From Hypomesus transpacificus (Eukaryota; Chordata; Actinopteri; Osmeriformes; Osmeridae): a stretch of 64,000 nucleotides of DNA. The stretch spans positions 2,766,640 through 2,830,639 of the forward strand of contig NC_061066.1 in the NCBI RefSeq assembly GCF_021917145.1. Direction: 5' to 3'. Below are positions 39,653 through 53,571 of the stretch, piece after piece. The position numbers were made by a program, and so were the translations under genes. Positions within the stretch are counted from its first letter, which is position 1; every line of letters begins with the position of its first letter. The notes beneath the pieces are model-generated. The model made no database searches and was not told the origin of the DNA. It saw only the letters and a program-made list of their open reading frames with translations.

Positions 39653-42600
39653 ATGGCGGACGGTGTGGATCACATCGACATTTACGCCGACGTCGAGGAG
39701 GAGTTCAACCAGGTATGCATAAGCATAACTTTGTTATTCTCTGCGCCTTGATAGCTCAACATTACGTTGCTGTTTATTTTATTGTTGTGGTTGCACTAAA
39801 AGCTTATTTGACTTATGAAGCTTATGCCTCAAAGAAGGCTGCAGGGTGCTTGCCGCTTGGCAGTGCAGTGTGCAGGCGCACAGTTTTTTTCACTGCGTAA
39901 GATGGCTAAACAAGTAGCCTACGCAAACGCTAGTTGGTGAGAAATGAAACGTGATGTTACATTTTGCCCTCAACATAGTACTCTTGTCCTAACGTAAATC
40001 CTAAATTATCGAAAGACATCTAGTTTGATTGTCAAGCTGACGTGCTAACGCCTTTGTTTACGGCCAAGTCGAATTCATTGTGCTGTGCTAGTGACGTGCG
40101 GTGGCGCCTACAAGGCCTTGCAGTGTGAAAAGCGTGGCCCAGCGCAGGCGAGCCCTTCTACGTTGTTAATATTTGAATACAAATTAATCGTTAATGTATT
40201 TACGAATATACATTTGTAAATAATTTAATTTTCTATTTTGACCGAGAAATAGCGCTAGTTTATTTATTACCTATGCTACTTTCCCCCGCTTTCCATCAAG
40301 AAGCCGCTGTCTTGCGATGTTATTGGTGCTCCCGATGCATTCCCTTGAGTTCGAGCAGTGAGGTCAGGCCAGCACATGTTAGCTATAGCTATGTTGAACA
40401 AAGTCACGTTTTTGTAGCCAACTACATTGTTGTCCAGGCAATCTGTGTTTTTAGTGAATCACGATACTTAAGTGCCTTACGGTCTAATTTCGCAAATGAA
40501 GCCTGCTAATGTAGAATGTATGTCGCTGGAATCACGTGATTATGATCCTGACTTTTTCATCAAATAAGAATTATAATTATAATCAAGCAATAAATGTAAA
40601 CCCCCAAACAAATTAAATACATTAAATGTGTCCTTCTTAAAGATATATTTGCTGTCCTGTGTACACAGCTAGCTGATCTAGTTACCCGTGACTACACCTT
40701 CACATTTCTCTCCTTCCTATTACAGGAAGCAGACTACCCTGTTCACGACCAGATAGACCTGTACGATGACGTCATCTCGCCATCAGCCAATAACGGGGAT
40801 GCACCTGAGGACCGGGACTACCTGGACAACCTCCCTGCCCCGGGGGGGTCAGAGGGCAGCAAAAGTGCCCCGCCCAACGTAGTCTATACCTACACTGGCA
40901 AGAGGATCGCCCTCTACATTGGAAACCTCACATGGGTTAGTCTTCTGTTCCTGACCTGTGTGTGTGGGATGGGAGGGATGGAAAGAGACGGGGAGGGGAG
41001 GGAGAGGGGAGATATGCACACCAGTGGGAGGAGAGTGAGATTCAGGTCACTCTCACTTAGCTCAAAATACCTCCCATAACAGGATGCAATGGAAGCTATA
41101 TTGATGAGATTTTCTCTCCCCAGTGGACGACAGATGAAGATTTGACAGACGCCATCCGATCAATAGGCATCAATGACGTGCTGGAGATAAAGTTCTTTGA
41201 GAACCGGGCCAACGGACAGAGTAAAGGGTGAGCATACTGCCTGATCAAGTTTGAATAACCACGGCAGAATAAAAGGATTTCAAAGGAGCTGAAATGTATA
41301 GTTTCAAAGAGAACATCATATTTGAACACTTTCCATTTCTTGGCTGTAACCACTGAAATTGTTTTAGAATACCATGATTATCTTCTGTCTGTACTAACAA
41401 TACAAATCCTCCGCCTTTGGATGTGGGAATTGCTCGGTGGTTAGAGATTTTCACTGTAGATCTCAGGTTCATGTTTTCCACCGTGCATTTCTTTGGATAA
41501 GTATCTGCTACAAAACATTAATTCCTTCTATCAGGATGTTTGACTATACACCCCATGGTATTTAAATGTTGCTCTGGCGGAATAAGTAAAAGCAATGGGC
41601 AGTGAGTGTGTCCCAGCTTGTTGACGAGCCTGGTCCTCCCCCAGGTTCGCTCTGGTGTGTGTGGGTTCAGAGGCTTCGTCCAGGAAGCTGATGGACCTCC
41701 TCTCAAAGAGGGAGCTGCACGGACAGAACCCCATTGTCACGCCGTGCAACAAACAGTCCCTCAGCCAGTTCGAGATGCAGTCCAGGAAAAGTAGGTGGAC
41801 ATGCACGCTTGTTACCTCACGCTCTTTACCCCACTGTCTGCCCCTCGCAGTCTGGGTAAAACTACCGCGTTGAGATTTTGAACTGATTTTGAATGAGATT
41901 TCCTGTTATAACTCATACTGCAATACTTAAAATACCTAATTAAATCCCTTGGTTAACATTTAAATACACAAATGTATTAATTTATATTCTATATGGGATT
42001 TGTCTCAAGCTATACAGTCAACTAGCACCCGTTGAACACCTGTAGAGTACTGCATTTGTGGTGATTGGTCTGGGATTGGCTATATTCTATGTCTAAGATT
42101 ACTCGTACTGCACCACTTATGACTACAATGACTCAAAAAACATTTAACATTAACTCTGAATTGCACTCAAATTTAAAGTTGGTCCGATACACATAATAAT
42201 AATAATAATAATTGGCAACATAAAGCTTGATATCCAAACTAAATCAACAGTGCACCTCAGCAGCAAACGAGTGTCTAGAGTGGGGGTGTTCTATATGAGA
42301 TTTGAATGTTCTCCCTGTCCTTCTGCCACCTCATGTCCAGGTACACAGTCGGGTCAGATGTCCGGTGAGGGCAAGGCCGGGCCTCCAGGCATCGGTCCGC
42401 GTGGAGGGTTCCCCATGGGCAGGGGCAGAGGCAGGTTCCCTGGTCCACCAGGCCCAGGGGGAGATCGCTTTCCTGGACCCATCGGCCCCGGAGGTCCCCC
42501 GCCACACTTCCCTGGTGAGTCCAGAGTGTCAGCATTCAAACCTGACCCACGGTCAAGGGTCAATGCATGGATTGTGTGTGTGTGTGTGCACAGAAGGAGG

Positions 42601-45600
42601 TCGGTCACCTTAAGTCTCGCCCCGGCTAGGACACATTGACCCCCAGAATTTCTAGAACTATCTAGTCTATCTCCTAACGTAGTCCTATGGCTTCCTCCTC
42701 TGGCTGTCAATGCTTTCATAGTTCAAAGTCTAAGCCTGAATTAGACCTCTTCAGCTCAGTCTATAGACCCAGAGTATATTCTTACAAAGGGGTATTCAGG
42801 AGGACCTGTATGGGCCTGGACATCATTATACAGGATTATAGGATGGCTGCAGGGGTTTGTCAGTGTAAGGCTCGTAACGCCCGCTTGGCCTCCGCACATC
42901 CATCTTTATTTTGTCCTACTCTATCTCATCATCATTATCATTCCTTTTTCCCCATTGTTCTTCTCCTGGCGCCTGCCCTGTGTCGCTGTTGCCAGCCAGC
43001 TAGCCTATCAGCTGCTGGGTGAGGGGGAGGAGCCAGTTGTGATTGGTGTTTTTTTCCCCAATAGGGTCAGGGATGAGGCCACCAGAGCTCATAGCCCATA
43101 GACACCAGGATGGCCATCTGATGGATATGAATTTCAATTGCTTCCCGCCGGGGCGAGATGGCAACTGGCGACCCAGAGGTGAAACGCCTCAACTCCTAAG
43201 TACTACAATGACTGACTGGCTAACTGAATGACTGACTGGCTGGCTGACAATAACTGACTGACTCTCTGACTAAACAGACATTGTCGTTTGAGTGCTCTTC
43301 CTTTTAAAGCTAGAAACGTGACACGTGCCAACATGTCGGGATGCTCAGGACACCTTTTGGTTTGAAAAAAGTGGAAAAAAGTTAGACTTAAAGTACAAAT
43401 AAAACAGACATTGTAACATGGGTAAATGAAAGGACTTCAGAGACTGGACTGCAAACTTGACTAACCCGTACTCACACCTCGTCACCTACTGAAGCTCCGG
43501 TCCCAGACAGCCTCTCACCGTGCTCCTTTACACCACAGTGTGCCCTGGGCCTTTGCAGTGTAATGCTAGCTCTCCATGCTGGGCTGGGTTGAGAAGCTGC
43601 CCTGGGCATAGACATGCGTGGTCTCGCGTGGCCTCGCGTGGCTGGGTGTTCTGCGTTCATGTCTGGCCTGTCTCCTTGCTCCCCCAGACTGCTGCCTGAG
43701 TGTGTGCTGTCATAACACGCTTGTCTGGAGCAGCTTGTCAGGGCTGCCCAGAAGTGCCAGAATGTTCTGTCGCTGCACATGCACTTCATAGCTCCCTTTT
43801 TTTTAATCTTTTTTTAGTTTAACTTTTTGTATGGTTCTTCCTGCTCTCTTCCTCCATGGTTCCCATATCTTTCTCTGCCCCCCCCCTTCTCTTTTCCATC
43901 TCGCCCCTTCTTTTGCGCCGTTTTCTACCATCGCCTTCAATCGCTCTTCTCCCCCTCATCACTCTGTGCGAGTGTTTCTCTCTTCCTTTGCCTGATTTAA
44001 TGGAATGGTCTGCTTGAGTCTTTTACATCTATGGAGAATTATTAGGCTTATTTATCCAGCATCTAGAAGTGACTCCCTAAACTGTCTTGAGCTTTAAGCA
44101 TGAACTAATGGTGTGTGTGTGGGGGGGTGTTATTAAAATCTTTAATACTTATTTAGTTGTTAATGTTATAAGCCGGAAGTTCTACCATGGAACATTCAGG
44201 CCCTGTTTCCCAGACATGGATTAATCCTAGTCCTAAAGTAAGGCTTTCAATGAAGCTCTCCATTGAAACATTTTTTTATCTAGGACTAGGCTTAATCCAT
44301 GTCTGGGAATCTGGGCCTCATTGTTTGTTATTGTACTAACATAATGTATCCCCTGGGCCTAGTGTTGACAAAGTTGTCTCATGGAATTATATAGATCTTT
44401 AGGGAAGATTTATAAATGCTTGGTCTGCTTGGTGCATTTCACCTACCAGATCGTGAATTATTAATCTTAAAAGAAGATATCTAGTGTCAATTGTGAATTC
44501 TGACTGAGGTGGATTTGTGTGTTATGTTTGTCTTTCAGGTGGTATGCAGGGACCTCCTCGGCCCCCACCCGGACCGCCAGGTCCCCCTGGCCCCCCCGGC
44601 CCCCCTCCCCCAGGACAGGGCCTCCCACCTCCCATGTCTGGTCCCCCCAACCGTGGCGACCGGCCCCCTCCCCCAGTCATGTTCCCCGGTCAGTTTGGTC
44701 AGCCTCCCATGGGCCCCCTCCCCCCAGGCCCCCCACCACCAGGCTATGGACCCCCTCCAGGGCCACCTCCTCCACAACAGGGCCCCCCACCTCCAGGACC
44801 CTTCCCACCTCGCCCTCCAGGACCCATCGGGCCCCCCCTTGCGCTAGCCCCACCTCCACACATGGCCGGGCCCCCCCCAGGCGGTCCCCCACCAGCCCCC
44901 CACGTGAATCCAGCCTTCTTCCCACCTCCTGGGAACAACAACATGCCCCCCTCAGACAGCCGCGGCCCCCCAGGACCCAACGACCCCTACGGACGCCCGC
45001 CGCCATATGACCGAGATTACGGCCCCGGTGGCAGGTAATGGAACTACAAGCACACACACACCTCTGCCTCAATGTGTCTCCCCTGTTGTCCACCTATTTC
45101 ATCTATTCCTTTGGCTCCACCCACTGTTGTCTGTGGGCGGGGAATCAGAACAGCATCACTCTGAGAATGTTAAAAGGACTATTGGACATTTGTTTCACAG
45201 ACACACACACACACACACTGTTCTATGTTATCCCTGTATGTAGTTGGTAACACACTGCTACCCATCCCAGATACCTGAACCCCTGTATCATGAATACATA
45301 CATGACCATGATACTAGACATCTATAACACGGTACAAAGGGACTCATGTCATGTGGTTAGGTTGGGCAGCTTTAGCTAAAGTGAAGCAACTTTTCATGGT
45401 GAGAGTTTTGATCATGCCAGTGAATCTGAACCTCCCTCCTCCATCCCTCCTTTTTCTTTCATTCCTCCTTCCTGCGGCCCCCCCTGCCAGAAACCGCCAC
45501 CCCCCTCTAATCTGTGAGTTTGACCCCAGACCGCCTCGCGACCCCTGGACTAATGAGGGGCTGGTCGATATGAAACATGGCGGACAGAGCTTGTCTAGTG

Positions 45601-47280
45601 CGAGCGACCCAGGGTTAGTAGAGCACCAGTCACACCAGGCTGGGACACTACAACTCTCACCCCTCCCCTTTAAACAACAACAAAACAAACACACACGCCC
45701 ACACACTCACGCCTGGCTTGATATGAGTGGATGCTTGATGTGATGTCATCTTTAGGACCTGTAACTAGCCCTTTTATGTAGTAATTATGTCTTGTTGTAT
45801 TTCATCTTTTTTGTTTGTCCCAAGTATAGTGCCCTGCTGTTGTTATTGATAGTCTCTCGTCCCCTGGTGGATGAGGTAAACGGGCGTTGGGTGGGAGGGA
45901 TGAAGCTGTCCCACTGTGGCTTGAAGTTGATGACATAACACTGTGTGCTTCCTCATTGGTCAAACTCACCCTCCCCTTCCCAACCCCTCTCTTTGCTCTC
46001 AACACCTCTTCTGTCCCAAATCAACACCTTAGACAGAAAGGTCTATTGTCTGGTTGTGTATTCGATCTCCTTTTAGGAGTTGATTGGACAGATCTTTTAA
46101 GCCTTAATATGTTGGCCAACCAATCCTCTCTGATCTGTTAGTCTATGAAGCGGCAGGTATTTAAAGGGTTTGATTTGGGACGGTTGTCTCTCTTCCAGTC
46201 TCTCGGGGGGTATCTTCCTCCTTGTTTTGGGTGCTGTTGGGGAGGAGTGATTGGACAGGACGATGACCGTGACCTCTATTTGGTTTCCAGGGAGATGGAC
46301 GCAGCACGGACGCCGTTGAGCGAAGCAGAGTTTGAGGAAATCATGAACAGGAACCGCGCCATCTCCAGCAGCGCCATCTCACGAGCCGTGTCAGACGCCA
46401 GCGCAGGTACGACACACACACACACCCTCACTCACACTCACTCAAGCTCACACACACTCTCAAGCTCACTCACACACTCACGGGTGCTCTTATGCTCACA
46501 CTTCCTCATCTTTGTTGCTGTTCACAAACACGTACACAAAGATGCAACCTGTTGTGTTCCATGAGACCCCTGGTGTGAGGTGACTAACTCCCTCTCCTCC
46601 CCAGCTGACTATGGCAGCGCCATCGAGACCTTGGTGACAGCCATCTCTCTGATCAAACAGTCCAAGGTGTCGGCTGACGACCGCTGCAAAGTCCTCATAA
46701 GCTCTCTTCAGGACTGTCTCCATGGCATTGAGTCCAAGTCCTACGGCTCAGCCTCCAGGTACATACTTTTACCTGCCTGCTCCAGACACACCTTTATCTG
46801 TTGTCGTCCCCCCGACATCTTTATCTCCCCAACACACACACACACACCTATCCCCACCACAAAACACCTTTACCTGTCCTCCCTGACACACATGTACTTG
46901 TCCCCAAACACAGATTATTATTTGCATGTTGATGCACTTTCCACCGTTCACCTCATCTGTGATACATGTGATCCCTGTCACCATGTGGTAGATGGGAGTA
47001 TACTGACCCACTACTTCAAGGCTTTTATATATGCGTTTTCGTTTACACCAAAAACAGAGGTCCCAAATCAAACCCTATCTCCTGTTTGGACAGACGAGAG
47101 CGGTCTAGGGAACGCGATCACAGCCGTTCTCGCGAGAAGAGCCGCCGCCACAAGTCCCGTAGCCGCGATCGGCACGAGGATTACTACCGGGAACGCAGCC
47201 GGGAGCGAGACAGGCACCGGGAGAGGGACCGGGACCGCGAGAGAGACCGTGAGAGGGAGAGGGAATACAGACACCGTTAA
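39653..47280 (+). CDS. cpsf6: Cleavage and polyadenylation specificity factor subunit 6 (CFIm68)
   Basis: Large subunit of cleavage factor Im; with NUDT21 it binds UGUA elements and helps choose poly(A) sites in the nucleus. Constitutive coding exons: 39653-39712, 40726-40935, 41124-41227, 41645-41790, 42341-42514, 44539-45034, 46291-46406, 46605-46758, 47094-47280. They total 1647 nt, 548 aa (human 551). N-terminal acidic [18 protein letters not shown] at roughly residues 80-160 with RNP2 [10 protein letters not shown] and RNP1-like GQSKGFALVCV; proline-rich middle (residues ~205-395) with [18 protein letters not shown]; the conserved block [20 protein letters not shown]; and an RS-like C terminus ending REYRHR, the type of domain imported by transportin-3. 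Two additional in-frame exon candidates (43065-43178, 45491-45613) are listed separately. Confidence 0.97.
41421..41522 (+). repeat. Degraded tRNA-derived SINE in a cpsf6 intron
   Basis: Head GGAATTGCTCGGTGGTTAGAG, B-box-like CAGGTTCATGTTTTCC, then TTTCTTTGGATAAGTATCTGCTACAAAACATTAATT, a decayed form of the family tail. Same family as 23903-24017. Confidence 0.6.
43065..43178 (+). CDS. cpsf6: Candidate in-frame cassette exon of cpsf6 (38 codons)
   Basis: Preceded by a T-rich tract and CAATAG, followed by the donor GTGAAA. It is 114 nt long, open, and phase 1 at both ends, exactly matching the flanking exons that end at 42514 and begin at 44539. It would insert a segment beginning [18 protein letters not shown] and ending GRDGNWRPR between the RRM and the proline-rich domain. 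Human CPSF6 has a 37-residue alternative insert at the corresponding junction, from memory. Alternative rather than constitutive, because the frame is also complete without it. Confidence 0.6.
44199..44317. mobile_element. Palindromic MITE, copy 1
   Basis: About 119 bp with ends GGCCCTGTTTCCCAGACATGG and its near complement CCATGTCTGGGAATCTGGGCC, plus internal TAGTCCTA/TAGGACTA. A close relative with the same ends lies at 60922-61043. A possible short TCA duplication flanks it. Non-coding; superfamily not determined. Confidence 0.75.
45491..45613 (+). CDS. cpsf6: Candidate in-frame cassette exon of cpsf6 (41 codons)
   Basis: A strong pyrimidine tract and CCCCTGCCAG precede it; GTTAGT follows at 45614. 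Length 123 nt, phase 2 at both ends, matching the exons ending at 45034 and starting at 46291, with no stop. It would add [19 protein letters not shown] and a further 22 residues after the proline-rich domain. I know no mammalian counterpart, so this is weaker than the 43065 candidate. A chance open frame is possible. Confidence 0.4.
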
Positions 47281-50200
47281 CGGGATAGGGGAGGTGTGTA
47301 TGAAACCAGGCTAGGTCCTCTCTCTGTCTCTCTGCTATTAACCACCTCTGTCCTCTAGGAGTAGGGCCTGGGAAGGGGGTGGAGGGGACCCGCTAAACCC
47401 AGCCCTGGGGCAGCGGCATTGGGCCTGGAAAGATCCAGGGAAATACAGGTAAGGTGCCCTGGGCTCTCTGGTAAGTCCAGGTAAGGCCTTCTCTCTCTGT
47501 TTTGTACCTGTTTTCTGACTCATGACCAGTTGTGTGTGTGTTTATACTGTATGTCTGTATCATTCAAGGTTAACATGTCTGGGAGTTATGTTCTTAGATC
47601 TGTGAATATACGTGTGGTCCATAGATACTAAGATACAAGGGTTGAGTTTGTATGTCTGTTCTTGGCAGTTGTGAAATGGTAAGATTTACAAAGTTGTAAC
47701 ATCTTAAGTTAGCAACAACTTAAAAAAGGTCAGGCTGTCTGTAATTATAGTTGACATAAATATTTCCTGAACTTTTTGTTTTGGTTCTAGTAATGCTGTG
47801 ACTTGGTTTGTCAATATTCCATTAGGCAGATTTGACTGCTTGACAGGTTTTCCACATTGTCAAAATCTATTGCAACCATCTCATGGTCCTTCTGGGTAGA
47901 ATTGATATTACTGCACACGGAATGTCCTGTAAATATTCACCCAGGCACCTGTAGGATTCTGAAATGTCTGAATAAATAGGCATATTGAATCTTATTGCAT
48001 TGTAAGGCCTTTGATGACCAAAATGCATTGCTATACCTTTGAAATGGTTATTGTCACATAAATAAGACTATGCTTTCTAACTCAGTTATTAGTTTGAGAA
48101 TTTGTAAATAAGTTTTAATACTGTTTGCTCTTCAGTTCTATTTGAGGATGGCTTATCTGTGGTAAACTATTGCTAATAGATGTACTGTTCTGAGAACCTT
48201 AAATGTTCTGTTTTTACTTTTTTCAATCTCAAATTGAAGGACCAAATTTCACCTAAAACTAAAATAAAAGGTAAATATGATAGGGTGAATGAATAGGGCC
48301 AATGTAAACAAGATTGTTTACTAATAGTCTCCATAATGTTTTATCACATGAAAGTTGGGCATGTACTGTACTCTGACTGACCTAAAGGTTACAATGTGAT
48401 CAGCTGCACTTTTTTGATGCTCTGAATTGGAAACTAATTTGTGATCAGTTATTTTATGATTGATAACACTGGTACAAACTCGGCATTAGAACTATTGTGT
48501 GTAATATAGCATTGTTCCTTTGTAGTCCAGAACTATATGTATATATGACATTTCTTGACAAATGCTTAAATTGGCCCCATGGAAGTTTTATTGTAACACA
48601 CAAGGGCAATCTAGGTTGTCCTGGTTCTGTTATCTCAGGGCTCATAGGCTGTTGTGATCAAGTGTTAGTCTGCATGCCACATTGGATGCATCAAACACAT
48701 GATTGTGCTTTGCAGTAGGGCATATGTAACAAATATATGGGTTTTTCTCTATTGTTGGTAGTTAAAATAGGGCAAAATCATTTTTATTTAGATAAGTTAC
48801 CAAGTTGTTTATGGTCAAGTTGAATCTTTACCTTTTATCCTGAAGAGGAACAAACACATTCCATAGTCTTTTATAAGAAATAAAATACTAATTAATTCAG
48901 ATTTGTGTAAATAAAAGAATATAAGTTGAATTTTTGAATCTTTTCACAGTTAAACAGTGAAATGGGTATTACTCTTTGCATTTATTCAAAAACCCTTTTC
49001 GCTTGCACGTTGATACCAGGAAAAACGGTTCTATGTGAAACTATTTTGTGACAAAAATGGATGCCTCGTTTGAATTTACAGGCTTCAGTACATAACCTCT
49101 CTGGTGTTAATCTAGACAAAAATGCCTTATAAATGTAGAAAGTAAAATAAATATTGTATAGGCACTGGTACCTTTCAATACACAGGCATGCATTTTTATA
49201 AAGTGGACTGAATAGGAACTGATGAGCCAAAAGAGGTTGATTGCTGACCCTTGTAAATTCAAATCTTTATCATTTCCTCTGACTTGTACGAATGTTTCCT
49301 TGGAAACTCCTGGTAACCATGACAATTGCTGGTGTCCTGATAGTGTCAAATTTAACACCCCCTCTGATCATAGCTTTGGGGGCCTTCGTTGTGTGTGCGT
49401 GTGTTCGCTATGATGAAATGACTAGCTATTTCTCCAGTTTGTCTGTAGGTATGACATCCTGTTCTCGCAGGCATGGAGAAAGCAGTCCTGATCATCTGAC
49501 ATTTCTTCACTCGTTTACCTCTTGCTTCTTCTCTCATCTCTTGCTCCTGTTCTGTCTCCCCCTCTCTCCTCATCTGTCCCTTCCTTGTTCTCTCATGCTC
49601 TCTCTGTCCCTCTCCATCGCCGTCTTTCTCCAGCTTTTTCCTGTTTCTTTTTTCTCCATTTAGAAATATTCACATCTAATCATTTTAAAGTTGTTTTGGT
49701 GCCTCTCGGTGGTTGAGCTCAGCATCTGCATGGAAACCATTTTGAAATGGTCAAAGCAATTAGATCATTTTTTTTCAGTCTCAACTAAATATTTGAGACT
49801 ATTTATACCTAGATTGTAATATGATGTATAAACATCCCTAAACAAACTTAATAAATACACTTCAGAGTTCTAAATTCTAAACCCTGACCATTAGAACCAG
49901 GTGGCTTCCTGTCCAGGTTCTGAGGTCCCATAGAGAGGCTGGATGTTCTGTTTGGGGGAGTGTGTTCTGTAAAATGTTGCTATCAAAACGTTTGCATTTG
50001 ATACCTCAAACTATACACCATGAAAAATTTGACTGGAGTCGGTTGGTTTTTAAAAACGTTTTAAATTTAAAGTTACTATCCCATTATTGGAAATGTTCTG
50101 TTTTGAATTAATTGCAAAGATAATAATTAGATAATACAGTTAAAGAATTGCTGTAAAAAATAATTACATGGTGAATTGACTGAGACTTAGAAATAACAGT

Positions 50201-53048
50201 GATATTATCTTTTGGAAATGATATAACTGGTCAAAGACGGTCTACTTAAATATTGGATTGCATTTATATTGACCTGTTCCTGTACAAACGCATGCTTGTC
50301 ATCTAATGTAGAGTAGGCTGATCTGTACTCCTCTGTAGCGTCACATCAGACTGCTCTGTCGCACTAGGCTCTGCCGCTCGTCTAGAGCAGTCCATCATAT
50401 TATGTTCTAGATCTGCAAGCGCTAGATATGTTCACCCTGGTCTCTTGCTGTTTTCCATTTCTCACTTTTACATCTGTGCTCCTTGTCAGATATAACATTT
50501 TACTTTAGAAGTAAACGCCTACTTAAGAGTTATATTCTCTAAAAGATTATGTACATTTAATGGTTTTTGTCCCCTTCTGCCCAAGTTATTCTAGGTGTTA
50601 ACTATAAAAACATTTGATATGATGAACATTTCACTTGATTTGTTGTGTCAGAAAAAAATCTCAGCTGATGCCAAGAATGTAGTAGTTTTTTTGCATGGCA
50701 CATATGAATCGTATTGAAAAATGGCAGAAGCGTTTGTCCAGTACTTGTAAATTCACTGCTCTTGATATGACATACTGACAACATTGTAGTGGTAGTCTGC
50801 ATGCCTGTGTGTCATCAGTATGTGTATGTAGAGGGGAAACAAACAAACATTGAATGTTGGGCTGCCCCAAACCAAACTCCACCCTCCGTTCTGACACCTT
50901 TCAGTTAACGGACGAGGATCAGGAGGACAGACAGCCAACGCTCCACCTACTGGCTGCTTCTGGAACTACACCCCCTCAACCACCACCTACCTGCGCCCCT
51001 GCTCTGCTCTCTCTCTCTCTCTGCTTTTCTGGCTGAGGACTGGGATCCCTTCACAACTGTGTAAGAAAACAGTATAGTTCTGTCAATCTGTACTCATGGT
51101 AAAACCTGAAAAAAAAGAAAGTGACTGCTCTTTTGATCTTTTTATTTTTACAACCATTTTATTTGATATGACAGTATAACTGTGTGTGAAGAGGTAAGCT
51201 TTGTGAACTGAGGGTAAAATGTAAAGAATAAAATGCCTGCTCTATCCAAAACACATTGATAAACATAGACTTTACTTTTTTGACTTGCTATAATGTGTAA
51301 ATTGTCAGTTTAGTCGTTGTTTTTATAGAGATTTCACTTTTTTGTTTTCTTCTCAGTGTCCCATTAGGATAATGTTTGTAAATGTCTCTGCTTTTGATGA
51401 TTAAAACTAGAATCTGTGTTGTAATAAACTGTTTGTTGGGGTTGACACTTCATACTTGACATCCTTCACGTGCAACTAAAGTTTATTTCAGTTGAATGTA
51501 TTTTTTCCTTTCTAGCTTTTTTTTATTTTTATTTTTACAAAACAAATAGTTTGAACGAGCTCAGAACTAACTTGATGTCATTAATTTGACCTGTGGTTGA
51601 CCAAATTTTAACTAAAGGCCAGTGTTTTTTTCTTTGTCACTGTCAAATATTGGCATAAATGGATACATAAAATTAGTGTTAAATGTAATGACCTCAACAT
51701 TTTAGTCAAGGTGTTGTATTTCAATCCAAAACATTTGGTGTTTTTTCAATTTAAAAACGATTGATTTAATGTTCCGTTATGTTTTCTGCCTGGAGGTGAA
51801 AGGTTGTTTACTGGATACATCGTAGTATGGTACTTAAGAAATATTTTTTTAAATACGTTTTTATTTGTTATTTTTTCCCAGTTTATTTTGCCTTTAGTGA
51901 TGTGTGATCTTATTCAGTGTTATTTCAATTACTTCAATATGCATTATAATTAGATAGGACATTATTCATACCGTTGAAATTGGCATTCTTAAGAGTCAGG
52001 GAAGGCAGAAAGACCTGTTAGTGCTGCTTTTGTGCCTTTTAGTCTGTAAATATCAATTTTTAAAATTGTAGACATGCTCTTGGGCATGGTTATACTTCAG
52101 TTGTTTGCTAAACAAGCCACTTGCATTTAAACGACACTTCCATATTGATATTTATTTTGATTGATTAATTTGATTTTAATCGAGTGATTTCAAAACAAAT
52201 GGCACAACACAAAAGTAGCACAAACTATTTAGTAAATCCCCTGTGAAACAGAATGCAAATATAATGTGTCCATTCTGCTGTTCGGTTGGTCTGTGGTTGT
52301 GATTTTAGGGATTCTCAGACAATGCTTAAGATCCCCCGTTTTCTCTTCATTGTGGTAAATCTGTTATCAAACATGATTTGGCAGGCGTCAAGCCTCTTCT
52401 GTACATGTCATGTCTGGTAAGTGATTTCTCCAAGGAAGGGATTAAGGGGATGGTACATCGTTCCTGCTTCTCTAACTAGGTTGTTGTAAAGTGAACGGGT
52501 GTCAATTAGCCTGCGTTACAGGCAGAGTAAGGAAGCATTGACAAGTCTCCCCAGGGTCCCAACGACAGCCCAGCTTCGGCCGTGATGGACTAGAGAAGGG
52601 TGAGGCCCCTGACTGATGGTTGTCGGTCATATATACAGACTTATGTGCTCAGTGTGTTGCTTGCTGGTGGTTAGGCCCCTATTGAAGAATTTGACAGGAT
52701 GACTAGTCAGTGACTCAAATAACATGCCATCTTGGGATGTCTGATTTTAAGAATTTATATTTTCAATAAGGTTTCACTGCATATTGGCAGCCATTTGTGG
52801 ACAAATGATGCACCACATCTGCATTCCTTAAGTGGTGTGTATTTTGTACATAGACGAGTCCTACAGCGATTCAACAAGAATGTTCTGACTCATTTTGTAT
52901 AGTTATTTTTTACAGCTTTGAGAAAAGATGTTTTGTTTTTTGTAAGTCAAAAAAATATAAATGGTCCTTAATATGTAACACATGTTGAGGAGGGGGGGGG
53001 GGGGGGGGGTCTACAATGCACTGTCTTATTGAATGTCTCAAAATAAAG
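47281..53048 (+). other. Probable long cpsf6 3' UTR and downstream sequence
   Basis: No coding exon. The sequence is T-rich and unique-looking, as in long vertebrate 3' UTRs. Plus-strand AATAAA hexamers occur at 51227-51232 and 51423-51428, and again near 53042, so several poly(A) sites are possible. A splice-acceptor-like CTTTCAG at about 50905, followed by a GC-richer block to ~51060 beside the first hexamers, may mark a separate terminal UTR exon. Confidence 0.45.
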
Positions 53049-53540
53049 TAGTTCATTTTCTTGACACTAGTGCTGATCAACCGTTTAGGGCTCAATATTC
53101 CTCATTCTGGCAATGGCTAAAAGTTAATCTTTGGATCACTTGGATGTCATGATATTGAAAACCTCTTGGGCAAAAAAAAAACATGTAATGGTGTTTTTTT
53201 ATGTATAGCCTTAATCATTTGCAAGGCTAGATAGGTTAACCTAGAATCCTGTTTTTGTTGACAAAGTTTATATTTATTATAGCTTTTGTTCAACCCCCAT
53301 GTGTGAATGAAACGGAAACGTTTACTTTTTGCTTGTTGTCACTTCTCTCCGCAGCGTGGGCATACCAGGTAAGTAAGTTATAATGTTCCACGGAAGAGGA
53401 CCAGTTTGGACTACAGGGGACCTGTTGCGGCGGTAATGCTCAAATACCCTTTTTTTTTTTCTTTTTTTTTTACAGATTTGACCAGTAGTCGTTCTAAAAA
53501 ACTACCCTGAAATAGTTGCGCACACCGTCACATTAGGCTA

Positions 53541-53571
<31 letters not shown>

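Noticed and set aside
44519-45093. Alternative-frame and antisense open frames over the proline-rich exon
   Set aside because: The GC-rich proline codons keep all frames open. Only the frame beginning [14 protein letters not shown] matches CPSF6 and joins in phase.
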